DNA of 24,737 bases from CAZXVU01 sp964644465 (GCA_964644465.1 CAZXVU010000018.1:1-24737), one strand, 5' to 3'. Positions 14,411-22,552 are shown, numbered from the stretch's first letter. The notes: generated by a model not told the origin, from the sequence alone. Program-made: numbers and translations.

Positions 14411-14908
14411 AATATACCACTCTGTAGTAAATACCCGGTTTGCAGTTCGATGCACTTTCCGCATAAGATCCCCTTCATGCCCAAAGAAACATTGAGAGCC
14501 ATAGAGGCAAAATTGTTTGTACTTGCACGGCCGTGTTTTGTAATAGGAATCGCGATAAATATTGTTCGCGTATAGCTCTGCAAGGCTTCCCGCATACCGA
14601 CAATAGTTTGCATCCAGACATTTTTCTTCGTTGTAGACGGACGGGCATAAAGAACGACGATAGCGGGGGTCTCTCAAAAAGGGAAGATTGTCTTTGAGAA
14701 TGCGCAGCATTGCTATTTCAAAGGATTCAGGATTGAGAACCGCCTGTTCCATTTGTTCTTTCAGTGAAATTAGCGGAACAGGAGTCGCTCGGAGAGCAAT
14801 TGGGACTATCAATTGACGCTTTGTTAGAGGGTCATAGAAGATCCTAGGGGAATTCCCGGTAACGGGTGGAGCATAGTGGACCGAGTTTAAATGGAGATTC
14901 ATTGCCAT
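14396..14908 (-). CDS. tandem CCCH-type zinc-finger protein, eukaryote-like
   Basis: This 170-residue protein ends in two CCCH-like fingers. The second, C128-x5-C134-x5-C140-x3-H144, is preceded by YYKTRP, the lead-in seen in tristetraprolin/TIS11 fingers (YKTELC), and has the LYGSQC element. The first, C88-x8-C97-x5-C103-x3, has exactly the tristetraprolin spacing, but G107 replaces the final His. The two are separated by 20 residues, close to the 18 of tristetraprolin. The N-terminal 80 residues are unassigned. CCCH fingers normally bind single-stranded RNA in eukaryotes and are rare in bacteria, so a host-acting effector or a gene taken from a host is plausible. No signal peptide is visible. 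The start may be ATG 14908 or ATG 14902. Confidence 0.72.
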   Translation of the reverse strand: MAMNLHLNSVHYAPPVTGNSPRIFYDPLTKRQLIVPIALRATPVPLISLKEQMEQAVLNPESFEIAMLRILKDNLPFLRDPRYRRSLCPSVYNEEKCLDANYCRYAGSLAELYANNIYRDSYYKTRPCKYKQFCLYGSQCFFGHEGDLMRKVHRTANRVFTTEWYILDKY

Positions 14909-15015
14909 AACATTTAAAAAGTGTAAAGATTTCGTGAATTATCGTCCAAAAAAATATTTCTCCCCGCGTTGACTTCTTCTCAAAGATCCATTATTCGCTG
15001 AGAAAAGAGAGCTGA

Positions 15016-17031
15016 ATGAAGCTTCGAGCGGTTATTTTATCTGTGTTTCTTTTTCTGATCGCGGTTTCATCTGCAATCATTATTTCTTTTACCTATTCGA
15101 AAAACTACTTATCCATCAAGAAATTCTCTCAGGGAACTATCGATCGCGTCAGCGCATTGATCATCGAGAGGATCGAATGTTTGCTGCAGAGCATGGAAAG
15201 AATGCCCAAATTGGCAGTCGGATTCTATACGCGCCATCCTGAAATCACGGAGAGCAACCAAGAGCTTATTAAATACTTCCTTGAAAGCGTAAAATTCCAT
15301 CCCAATCTCTATGCCTTTTATGTAGGGGACCCGAAGGGCAACGCCTTAATTGTATTCAATCTATCCATCGCCGATAAGCCCTACTACTTTTCTGATCCGA
15401 ATAAACCCGCGCCTAAAGGAACTTTCTTTGCAATGGTACTGGTGGATAGATCGAGCGGTTCCGAGAAAGAAAATTGGACCTATTTCGATAACGATTTGAA
15501 TGTCATTTTGGAGGAAAAAATTCCATTCAGAGGCTACGATCCCAGGCTCCGGCCTTGGTATACTGGCGCTCAGAAAGCGGGAAAACTCTATTGGACAGAT
15601 GTATTTTACTACGATCCTACAGGAGATCCAGGAATTGCCGTGGCGAAGCCGGTCTATGATCAAAAAGGGGAATTGCTTGCGATCATTGCCGTGGATCTTT
15701 CTTTGAAACTTTTCTCCCACTTTCTCACTGACCAGCCGATTGGAAAAGCGGGGAAAGCATACATCCTGAATTCTTCAGGTGAAATCTTGATCCCAACCAC
15801 TGTGGAAAAGTTGGACGAAAAAACAGTGGATGCAGCCTATCGGGAATATGAGAAAGTTAAAAACCCCGATTTTTTATTTCATGTGGATCGAGAAAAATAC
15901 CTCGTTTCGATCCATTCTTTTCCGATTGCTTTTGGAAAAGATTGGTTGATTTTGATCATTGATCCTCTCGCCGATTTTTTTTCAGAGATTTTGAAAACGC
16001 AAAAAGAAGTTGTTTTGATCTCATTGCTGATCTTGACCATAGCGGGGATATTGGTCGTCTATTTCTCCAATCGTATTACAGCGCCCATTGTCATCCTTTC
16101 CAAAGAAGTCGATAGGATCACTCATTTGGATCTTGATAGCGAAAAAAGAGTCAAATCGAAGATCGAGGAACTCGGCCTCATGGACTCATCGATTGCTGCG
16201 CTTCGGATCGCAATCCGCTCGTTCAGCAGATATGTCCCGAAGGATGTTGTGAAGCAGCTGATCCAAATGGGCCAAGAAATTGTTCCAGGAGGAGAAAAAG
16301 AAGACGTCACTGTTCTATTCACCGACATCACAGAATTCACTCCGATTGTAGAAAGCCTGCCCATGGACACTCTCACGCCCCTTCTCACGGAGTATTTCGA
16401 TATTCTCTCGAAAATCATTTTGAAACATCAAGGGACCATCGATAAATATATTGGCGATGGGGTCATGGTTTTTTGGGGGGCGCCGCAAAAAGTTGCCCAT
16501 CATGCCGAGCAAGCCTGTTTAGCCGCATTGGAATGCCAAGAGGCGCTTTCAGAGCTCAATCAATCGAGGAAAGAAAAGAACATTCCCCAATTCCACACCC
16601 GGATCGGAATCAATACCGGCCAAGTCATCATCGGCAATATTGGAACCCAGGAGCGATTGAACTATACCGCGATCGGCGACGTAGTCAATACCGCATCGCG
16701 GCTTCAAGGGATCAATAAAATCTATCATACCCAAATACTCATCGGCGAAGCAGTTGTGAAAAAGATCGGAGATAAATTCTTGGTCCGTCCCATCGACGAT
16801 GTCGAGGTAAAAGGGAAAAAGAACAAGATCAAGATTTATGAACTGAGCAGCCTAAAAAACAGCGCCTCGCCTGAAGAGATCGAACTTTGCGCACAATTTA
16901 GCCAAGCTTTCGAGGCCTTCCACAGGGGAGATTTTTCCGAAGCCAAGCGCCTGTTTCACGCTCTCCGCGGAAAGTTCCCTCACGATTACCCTACTCGTAT
17001 CTATGTCGAACGGCTTGATTCTTATTCCTAA
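15016..17031 (+). CDS. membrane adenylate cyclase with dCache sensor (copy 1)
   Basis: This enzyme makes cyclic AMP from ATP in response to an outside signal. The 671 residues are: membrane helix (about 8-28), a periplasmic dCache sensor (about 30-325), a second helix (331-351), a HAMP-like linker and a class III cyclase domain (about 425-610), then a short helical repeat-like tail. Catalytic residues are in place: metal ligands D437 (LFTDIT) and D481 (YIGDGV), purine lysine K477, T551 in the Asp/Thr position, N558 and R562 (VNTASR). Lys with Thr indicates ATP as substrate. The sensor contains Y174-x4-R179-x-W181-Y182 and D227, spaced like the amino-acid-binding dCache motif. A clear AGAGAG ribosome site precedes the ATG. 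A paralogue faces it at 18557-20572. Confidence 0.95.
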   Translation: MKLRAVILSVFLFLIAVSSAIIISFTYSKNYLSIKKFSQGTIDRVSALIIERIECLLQSMERMPKLAVGFYTRHPEITESNQELIKYFLESVKFHPNLYAFYVGDPKGNALIVFNLSIADKPYYFSDPNKPAPKGTFFAMVLVDRSSGSEKENWTYFDNDLNVILEEKIPFRGYDPRLRPWYTGAQKAGKLYWTDVFYYDPTGDPGIAVAKPVYDQKGELLAIIAVDLSLKLFSHFLTDQPIGKAGKAYILNSSGEILIPTTVEKLDEKTVDAAYREYEKVKNPDFLFHVDREKYLVSIHSFPIAFGKDWLILIIDPLADFFSEILKTQKEVVLISLLILTIAGILVVYFSNRITAPIVILSKEVDRITHLDLDSEKRVKSKIEELGLMDSSIAALRIAIRSFSRYVPKDVVKQLIQMGQEIVPGGEKEDVTVLFTDITEFTPIVESLPMDTLTPLLTEYFDILSKIILKHQGTIDKYIGDGVMVFWGAPQKVAHHAEQACLAALECQEALSELNQSRKEKNIPQFHTRIGINTGQVIIGNIGTQERLNYTAIGDVVNTASRLQGINKIYHTQILIGEAVVKKIGDKFLVRPIDDVEVKGKKNKIKIYELSSLKNSASPEEIELCAQFSQAFEAFHRGDFSEAKRLFHALRGKFPHDYPTRIYVERLDSYS

Positions 17032-17071
17032 TGAAAGTAAGCTCTCCCGCCTAACTTTTTAGCAGATAAAT

Positions 17072-18373
17072 ATGGCCTTCTTGACAAACTCACTCATCTT
17101 CCTCATAGGTTGTTTTTTTATGACACATGCAATTTCTGCCTCTTCCTTTGATCATACAAGGGAAAGATGGACCATCAATCAAGACCAGCGCGAAGTTTGG
17201 GAATCCCTCATTCAAAAAGCTGGGCTGACTACTGCTTATGTCCAAGAAATTCTGGGTAAGCATCAGCTTGTCACTCTGGATTTTGGACCCGTTTCCCATC
17301 CAACTCCCACAGCTGCTTATCCATCAAAAGATCCAATTCCTGAAACATTGATCTGGGATGATGGCCAAACGAGCGTCTACTATGCAAGAAATCCCAGAGT
17401 CCGCAATCATCTATGGGTTGTCTTAAACCGGCCCGTAAACCAGTTCTCTGAAGTCACGGTCGAGGAAGCTGTAGCTCTACGCGCTACTGTGAACAAAATT
17501 GTATATTTCCTACGCGAAACATACAAAATCCCTTCTACAATCATCGCCCAATGGAATGTGCCGCAGATTGGCAATTTCCCCAACCGATTCACCATTGAAG
17601 TGATTCCTCCGATCCCTGAAACAAAAGACGTTCATAATGTTTGGGATAAAGCTGAATCGAACAACCACGTTCTCTTCCGCGGGAGATTTCCCTCCACGAT
17701 CCCTGGTCCGGCAATAGAAACGATCCATTCCGATGTAGAATTTTGGAGAAAGGCTCTCGAGGATGATCCTTCTCTTAGGCAAGAGACTGAAGACTTTAAA
17801 CCTTGGACGCAAATCCAAGTCAACAAGAAGAAAGCCGGGGAGTGCATGCTCGATTGGTTCTACCAGGCTCTAGTTGAAGAGGGCCTCCAAATCGAACGGG
17901 CGCCGCTCCCTTTTGAAGTCCCGAAAGACGACCCGATCACTACCAATGTCGGGAAATGTTCTTTCTGTTTAGAGAAGGTCATTGAATCTCAGAAAGTTTT
18001 CGAGACAAAGCACGCGCTTCTTATTTACAACTACAAGCCCTCAACCATGGGAAAGCACTTCATGGTCGTTTCAAAAAGGCACGTTGGGTCTACTGACAAA
18101 TTGACCAAAGAAGAGATAGAGGATATCCATAGGCTCTCTGTCAAGGTAGTGAGAGCGCTTGAAGAGCTAGCCGATCCAGCGGACATTAAAATGTATATCC
18201 AAGATGGCCCTTCCGTAGGCCAGACGGTGACGCACGCCCATATGCATCTACTTCTGACGCCGAATCCCATCAAGTATATGCTTTTCGGCATCAACTACGA
18301 ATCGGAGCGCTCCTATTCAAGGGAAGAAATGCTCCCATCACTGACCTCCCTCATGGAAAAATTGAATCAGTAG
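17072..18373 (+). CDS. double HIT-domain protein (HIT nucleotide hydrolase/transferase family)
   Basis: This 433-residue protein has a C-terminal HIT domain with a zinc-type C296-x2-C299 start (KCSFC), the strand-loop GKHFMVVSKRHV and the catalytic triad motif H388-A-H390-M-H392 after QDGPSVGQTVT. HIT proteins cut or transfer nucleotides, for example Ap4A or AMP-lysine. Residues about 100-185 look like a second, degenerate HIT copy: NHLWVVLNRPV and QIGNFPNRFTIEVIPP align in position with MGKHFMVVSKRHV and VGQTVTHAHMHLLLTP, but the histidines are lost. Two HIT folds per chain also occur in GalT and Ap4A phosphorylase. The N-terminus is hydrophobic with a lipobox-like LIGC at 11-14 and an AISA cut site, but lacks basic residues, so export is uncertain. 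It lies 40 bases after cyclase 1. Confidence 0.82.
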   Translation: MAFLTNSLIFLIGCFFMTHAISASSFDHTRERWTINQDQREVWESLIQKAGLTTAYVQEILGKHQLVTLDFGPVSHPTPTAAYPSKDPIPETLIWDDGQTSVYYARNPRVRNHLWVVLNRPVNQFSEVTVEEAVALRATVNKIVYFLRETYKIPSTIIAQWNVPQIGNFPNRFTIEVIPPIPETKDVHNVWDKAESNNHVLFRGRFPSTIPGPAIETIHSDVEFWRKALEDDPSLRQETEDFKPWTQIQVNKKKAGECMLDWFYQALVEEGLQIERAPLPFEVPKDDPITTNVGKCSFCLEKVIESQKVFETKHALLIYNYKPSTMGKHFMVVSKRHVGSTDKLTKEEIEDIHRLSVKVVRALEELADPADIKMYIQDGPSVGQTVTHAHMHLLLTPNPIKYMLFGINYESERSYSREEMLPSLTSLMEKLNQ

Positions 18374-18409
18374 CAAACCGGCGTCTACCCAAATCGGCAC
18401 CTGGCCTTA

Positions 18410-18533
18410 TTCAACACAGAGGCACAGAGACGCAGAGATCACAGAGAGAGAGAATTTTTCGCTGCTTTGCAGCGAGCGGCAAAGCCGCTTTTTTTCTCAT
18501 CTTTTCTCTGTGCCTCTGTGTCTCTGTGTTTAA
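18410..18533. repeat. dispersed inverted repeat, 'CACAGAGGCACAGAG' type
   Basis: The left arm (about 18410-18452) reads TTCAACACAGAGGCACAGAG and onward; the right arm (about 18503-18533) is its imperfect inverse, TCTCTGTGCCTCTGTGTCTC. Between them are two hairpins: CGCTGC-TTT-GCAGCG (18460-18474) and AGCGGC-AAA-GCCGCT (18475-18489) with a T-run. Repeats of this CACAGAG type recur between genes in many unrelated bacteria and are known for giving spurious ORFs (the HRDTEAQR-like frames). Its mobility mechanism is not known to me. It fills most of the gap between the HIT gene and cyclase 2, both of which point into it. Confidence 0.75.
18475..18495 (+). terminator. intrinsic terminator inside the inverted repeat
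   Basis: A six-base-pair stem AGCGGC / GCCGCT with loop AAA is followed directly by T residues to 18495. It would end plus-strand transcripts from the HIT gene, 102 bases past its stop. A second hairpin (18460-18474) with an upstream A/T-rich run (AATTTTT on plus) lies beside it and could act for the opposite strand, though less well. Confidence 0.7.
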
Positions 18534-18556
18534 TAGAGTTAGGTGCCCTTGTGGAA

Positions 18557-20572
18557 TTAGTCGGGGATGGCGGTGCCGGTCCAGGTTGGCGATGGAGGAT
18601 TTTTTTCGAAGACAAGCGATCTTTCCATGAGGATTCGACAAGGAGTGTCTCTGCCTCCAAAAAGTTCACTCGCTTTTTCAAATAGACTAGCAGCTAATGT
18701 GAATCGGCGATTGCGATACGATTCAAGCGCTGCATCATAAGCTGCGATCGCTTTCAAAAGAGATTCTTCGGCCTCTCCTCTCTCACAGAGAAGCTCGTAG
18801 ATGAAGATCGCTTGGGTTCTGCCTTGCAGGATGACCCAGTCGATGGGACGGACGATCAATTTCTCTTGGACAGCCTCTGCAGTGACAGGACCGATCAGGA
18901 TATGCGTGTTGTATAGCTTATTGAGTTTCTCAAGACGGGCTGCAATGTTCACTGTATCTCCGATGGCCGTGTAGTCCATCCGTTCTTGAGATCCGAAGTT
19001 TCCTACCATTGCAGAGCCTGAATTGATCCCAATCTTGTATTTCATGCGAGGGTTGGAGGCTGCAATTTTCTTCATGGATAAAGCAGTCCGGCAGGCAGCC
19101 AATGGCGAATTGGGAACAGGATCGGGCGCTCCCCAAATAGCCATCACGGCGTCTCCCATGAATTTGTCGATCGTTCCTCTCTCTTTATGCACTTCTCGGG
19201 TGGCTGTTGTGAGAAAGACCTCTAAGACTTTTGCGATTTCATCAGGATGGAATTGCTCAGCAAGAGTGGTGAATTGGACAAGATCGGCAAATAAGACAGT
19301 GATTTCTCTCTTTTCTCCACCAATCTCCGGTGTTTTTCCTGAACGGATCAATTTTTTAACCAAATCAAGAGGAACGTATTTCGAAAAAGAATGAAGTCCA
19401 ACTTTCATCTTATGTAGAGATTCGTTCATAATGTTTACTTCACGGATCAGCGAATGAGGTTTATGTTCCTCTTTTGGGGAAATCGAGAGATTTCCCGCCC
19501 TGTCCATCTCATTCGCGATTTCTCTCAGACGCCGAGAGATATTTCCAAAAAAGAACGCTGAAGCAAAGAAAAAAAGCACGAAGGGGATGAGGCCCAAAGC
19601 TAAAGCATGCAGGGCATCATCGCGTATCGGCTGTAAGAAATCATCTTCATGAATGACAGTGACTAGGTTCCAGGGAATTTGGCTTTCTTCGGGGAAAGGA
19701 TTTGTATAGAGGATTCTATGTTGCAAATTTACAAATCCCCCTTTCGTATTTGCATGGAGGTATTTTGTCCAATCTGGCTCGATCGCAGGCGTCGCCTGAG
19801 GCGGTGTCGATTCTGCAATGACGGTTCCATCATTCGCTATGATGTAGATGATCCCTTCTTTTCCAATCTTCAGCGATTGGATATAACTGGAGAGCTTGTC
19901 GATTTGGAAATCTACCGTCCAATATCCTTCAATTCCTGTATTGCCCTTCTGCGCGAGCATATAGGAATAACCTGTAGCGCCTGTTGTCGCAAATTTGTAG
20001 GGATCTGTCCAAGCTCCGTCAGGGTGTTGGGTCCCCGTTAGCCAAAAGGGACGGGTGCGAGGGTCGTAGTCAGTTGTCTCTTCGTTGGTCAGGACCCATT
20101 TGTTCCCAGGACCGATATGATAATTCTGGACTAGGGTCTTCCCGATGCTCACAATGGTTCGATAGCTTCCTAAAAAAGTATCGGCGATTTTAAAAACACC
20201 ATAAAATGTGCCGTTTGCTTTGGCATAGTAGACGGTTACAAAATCGGGATTTTCTTTTAAGGCGCGATAACAGATATCGAAGATCGTTTCTAGGTTTTCA
20301 ACACCGAGCTGTTCTTCTTCAACAAGGCCTTCGATAAACCGGAGTGTGATGGGAGCGCTTTGAAAATAGCGCAAGACCTCTTCCGTAGCAGTTTGCGATA
20401 CTTGTATGGCAAGATCCTTCCAGAGGTCTTTAATCGCATTTTTTGCTTTGGTATAGGCAGGGTATCCGATGAAGCCTAGAGTCAAAGTAATGGCAAGGCC
20501 TGCAGATACAATGACGGAGCCAACTAAAGTGCTACGAAGGGGAAATGTGAGATCTTTTAACGGAGGCTCCAT
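18557..20572 (-). CDS. membrane adenylate cyclase with dCache sensor (copy 2)
   Basis: A 671-residue paralogue of the cyclase at 15016-17031, facing it. Order: membrane helix (about 15-36), dCache sensor (about 40-315), second helix (323-343), HAMP-like linker, class III cyclase domain (about 415-595) and a helical tail. Active-site residues are present: metal ligands D430 (LFADLV) and D474 (FMGDAV), adenine lysine K470, T535, N542 and R546. The sensor reads Y169-x4-R174-x-F176-W177, so the aromatic pair differs from copy 1 (W-Y), and D221 is kept; ligand choice may differ. The tail matches copy 1 up to RILMERS, then has about 16 extra residues (KNPPSPTWTGTAIPD) ending 24 bases from the dispersed repeat. 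Confidence 0.95.
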   Translation of the reverse strand: MEPPLKDLTFPLRSTLVGSVIVSAGLAITLTLGFIGYPAYTKAKNAIKDLWKDLAIQVSQTATEEVLRYFQSAPITLRFIEGLVEEEQLGVENLETIFDICYRALKENPDFVTVYYAKANGTFYGVFKIADTFLGSYRTIVSIGKTLVQNYHIGPGNKWVLTNEETTDYDPRTRPFWLTGTQHPDGAWTDPYKFATTGATGYSYMLAQKGNTGIEGYWTVDFQIDKLSSYIQSLKIGKEGIIYIIANDGTVIAESTPPQATPAIEPDWTKYLHANTKGGFVNLQHRILYTNPFPEESQIPWNLVTVIHEDDFLQPIRDDALHALALGLIPFVLFFFASAFFFGNISRRLREIANEMDRAGNLSISPKEEHKPHSLIREVNIMNESLHKMKVGLHSFSKYVPLDLVKKLIRSGKTPEIGGEKREITVLFADLVQFTTLAEQFHPDEIAKVLEVFLTTATREVHKERGTIDKFMGDAVMAIWGAPDPVPNSPLAACRTALSMKKIAASNPRMKYKIGINSGSAMVGNFGSQERMDYTAIGDTVNIAARLEKLNKLYNTHILIGPVTAEAVQEKLIVRPIDWVILQGRTQAIFIYELLCERGEAEESLLKAIAAYDAALESYRNRRFTLAASLFEKASELFGGRDTPCRILMERSLVFEKNPPSPTWTGTAIPD

Positions 20573-20620
20573 ACCCCCTTACTAAACCAACTTTGCCTGG
20601 ATGTCAATCGGGAAGGTGGC

Positions 20621-21121
20621 TCAAGTATTGATGGCAAAGCCTAAGCGGGCCAACAAGAAACGGAGCACTAAAATGGGATGCAGAACAAAATTTTTAAGGA
20701 GCGTTGGATAGGTAACTCCTGATAGTCTTTTTTTCACAGGAGGTCCTTTAGCAAGCCCGTCAGCGATCCAATCGAGATAAGGGGGAGGGATCAGCTTGGG
20801 AAGGTTGGAAAGGGGAAAAAACTGGACGCCTTTCGTTTCAGAACTGGATGCTGCAATGCCTGAAAGAATGGAGCACTCGTAGAGATACGTATGTTTTGCA
20901 AGACGATTGATGGGCGTATATTCTCCGACAAGACGGAGCGCTTTGACAGTAAAGCCGGTTTCTTCCAAAATTTCCCGGATAACCGCTCCTTCTGGAGTTT
21001 CAGAGGGTTCAATGCCTCCTCCAGGAAGGACCCACACAGGAACGTCCCTGCGTTGAATCAGGAGGACGGAAGTGCGGTCGGGAGAGAATACGATTCCTGC
21101 AATGCTAACGGGTAGGTTCAT
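20621..21121 (-). CDS. Nudix hydrolase
   Basis: This 166-residue enzyme should hydrolyse a nucleoside diphosphate linked to another moiety, using Mg2+. The Nudix box is complete at 35-57: G35-x5-E41-x7-R49-E50-I51-x-E53-E54-x-G56-F57, in the sequence PGGGIEPSE and then REILEETGF. A C-terminal hydrophobic stretch (NFVLHPILVLRFLLARLG) may touch the membrane. I chose ATG 21121; a TTG at 21157 would add 12 basic residues. With ATG 21121 the start codon overlaps the divergent lipoprotein start by two bases. The substrate cannot be told from sequence. Confidence 0.88.
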   Translation of the reverse strand: MNLPVSIAGIVFSPDRTSVLLIQRRDVPVWVLPGGGIEPSETPEGAVIREILEETGFTVKALRLVGEYTPINRLAKHTYLYECSILSGIAASSSETKGVQFFPLSNLPKLIPPPYLDWIADGLAKGPPVKKRLSGVTYPTLLKNFVLHPILVLRFLLARLGFAINT

Positions 21122-21632
21122 GGGAAAAAGAATAATCCTTTTTGTTTCTCTCTTCAAGATCGCTTTTCTGGCGGGATGTTATAAAAATCATCTCTATGTC
21201 CAGCAGGAGTGGATCGATGAAAATTTCCTGGCCAGCTCTCGCGTCAATACGCCGGATCCCAGGCGAGAGGACCCCCCGAGAGGACAAAGGCTATTGATCA
21301 GTTGGGATTTTCCCAGGAGTTTATTCCGCGAACAATTGACCTTGGCTGTGACAGTGAGATTTTGGAATAATACCCAAGAAGTGCTCTTTCACCCTCTTGA
21401 AAGAAAACGGGATTTTACGGCTATTTTTTTCCCTAATATCGAGCCCGATACGGACCGGAGGATTTTGACCTACCGCGTTCAGGTCGTTAACGGCGATGGA
21501 GAAATCATTGAAACCTGGAATCATCACTTCTGGACAGAGTTGATCGACATCGATCTTTCTGCAGATGCCCATTTGAGCAAGGATTCAGTTTCTTCCCAGC
21601 CCAAGCATGGGTCTGTTATGGAGACGCCGTAG
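21120..21632 (+). CDS. predicted lipoprotein, function unknown
   Basis: This 170-residue protein starts at ATG 21120, preceded by GGGTAGG; the open frame begins earlier (21072) but its leader is polar. The N-terminus MGKRIILFVSLFKIAFLAGC ends in a clear lipobox (LAGC, C20). The mature part contains SWDFPRSLFREQLTLAVTVR and later YRVQVVNGDGEIIETWNHHF, a beta-rich pattern compatible with an Ig-like or fibronectin-like fold. I do not recognise the family. Its last 36 codons overlap the 3' end of the convergent DAHP synthase gene, and its start overlaps the divergent Nudix start. Confidence 0.78.
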   Translation: MGKRIILFVSLFKIAFLAGCYKNHLYVQQEWIDENFLASSRVNTPDPRREDPPRGQRLLISWDFPRSLFREQLTLAVTVRFWNNTQEVLFHPLERKRDFTAIFFPNIEPDTDRRILTYRVQVVNGDGEIIETWNHHFWTELIDIDLSADAHLSKDSVSSQPKHGSVMETP

Positions 21633-22552
21633 CTAAGAAGCGATCGATCATCGCCTAGCGGCTGTTTCCCTGCGAAAAGATGGCTTTCCAACATGAACCC
21701 CGCAATCGCTTTATTTTCGAGAGACTGCTCAATGACCGATTCAAAAGCGATCTTCTGTTTTCGATGGTCTTTGCTGGAATTCCCGTGAGAGCAATCGATA
21801 ATGATCCGAGGTTCCAAATGCTGGCTATGAAGAACTCGCAGCGCTTTTGCAACAGACGCAGGATCGTAGTTCGAAAAATGTTCAGAGCCTCTTAAGACCA
21901 AATGAGAGAGGGAGTTTCCGCGGGTTTCCAGAGCTGCAATCTTTCCTCTTGAGTCAATTCCGATATGGGAGTGGGCGATGCGCGATGTCAAGATCCCTGA
22001 GATCGCTACATCGAGTTCACCGTGAATATCATTTTTAAAACCGATCGGAAAAGAGAGGCCTGAGGCCATTTGGCGGTGAGGCTGCGAAGCCGAGGTTCTG
22101 GCGCCGATCATTCCCCAAACGATCAGATCGTCGAAATAGGGAGCGATGAGAGGCTCTAGTAACTCAGTTGCGCAAGGAATGCCGAGTTCAGCCAGCTCTA
22201 CAAAAAGTTTTCGCGATTTTCGAAGGCCTGTGGCGATGTCGTTGGAGCCATCGAGATGAGGATCGTAAAGCATCCCTTTCCAACCGAGGCGGGTTCTCGC
22301 TTTTTCCACAAACAGGCGCATGATTAAAAACATCGATGAATCGATCTCGGAGATCAATTTTTTCACACGATGGGCATATTCCAAGGCCGATTCAGAGTCG
22401 TGGATCGAGCAGGGGCCGATAATGGCTGCAAGGCGCTCGTCAGATCTTTTCAAAATTTGATGCGATGCTTCTCGGGCTTTCGCGATGAAGGCGCGGCCCG
22501 TTGGGGAAAGGGGAAATTCGCTTTTCAGTTGAGTCGGGTACGGAAGTTCCAT
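21524..22552 (-). CDS. aroG: 3-deoxy-7-phosphoheptulonate synthase (DAHP synthase, class I)
   Basis: First enzyme of the shikimate pathway, joining phosphoenolpyruvate and erythrose 4-phosphate. The 342 residues match class I AroF/G/H enzymes. Motifs follow the E. coli order: IIGPCSIHD, EKARTRLGWKGMLYDPHLD (metal Cys and substrate Lys/Arg), IGARTSASQPHRQMASGLS, GFKND, LRGSEHF, IIDCSHGNSSKDHRKQ (metal His), MLESHLFAGKQPL (metal Glu) and SITDPCLGWEET (metal Asp). Erythrose 4-phosphate is produced by transaldolase chemistry, so tal in this window could help supply it. The paralogue type (feedback by Phe, Tyr or Trp) cannot be told. The last 109 bases overlap the lipoprotein gene on the other strand. 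Confidence 0.95.
   Translation of the reverse strand: MELPYPTQLKSEFPLSPTGRAFIAKAREASHQILKRSDERLAAIIGPCSIHDSESALEYAHRVKKLISEIDSSMFLIMRLFVEKARTRLGWKGMLYDPHLDGSNDIATGLRKSRKLFVELAELGIPCATELLEPLIAPYFDDLIVWGMIGARTSASQPHRQMASGLSFPIGFKNDIHGELDVAISGILTSRIAHSHIGIDSRGKIAALETRGNSLSHLVLRGSEHFSNYDPASVAKALRVLHSQHLEPRIIIDCSHGNSSKDHRKQKIAFESVIEQSLENKAIAGFMLESHLFAGKQPLGDDRSLLSYGVSITDPCLGWEETESLLKWASAERSMSINSVQK

Noticed and set aside
18411..18685. Several open frames across the CACAGAG repeat (76, 80 and 72 codons)
   Set aside because: They are translations of the repeat and of the cyclase 2 end in other frames; the repeat type is well known to give such spurious proteins.
21122..21157. TTG start for the Nudix hydrolase
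   Set aside because: ATG 21121 begins directly before the Nudix beta strand; the extra basic residues have no family counterpart. The choice is not certain.
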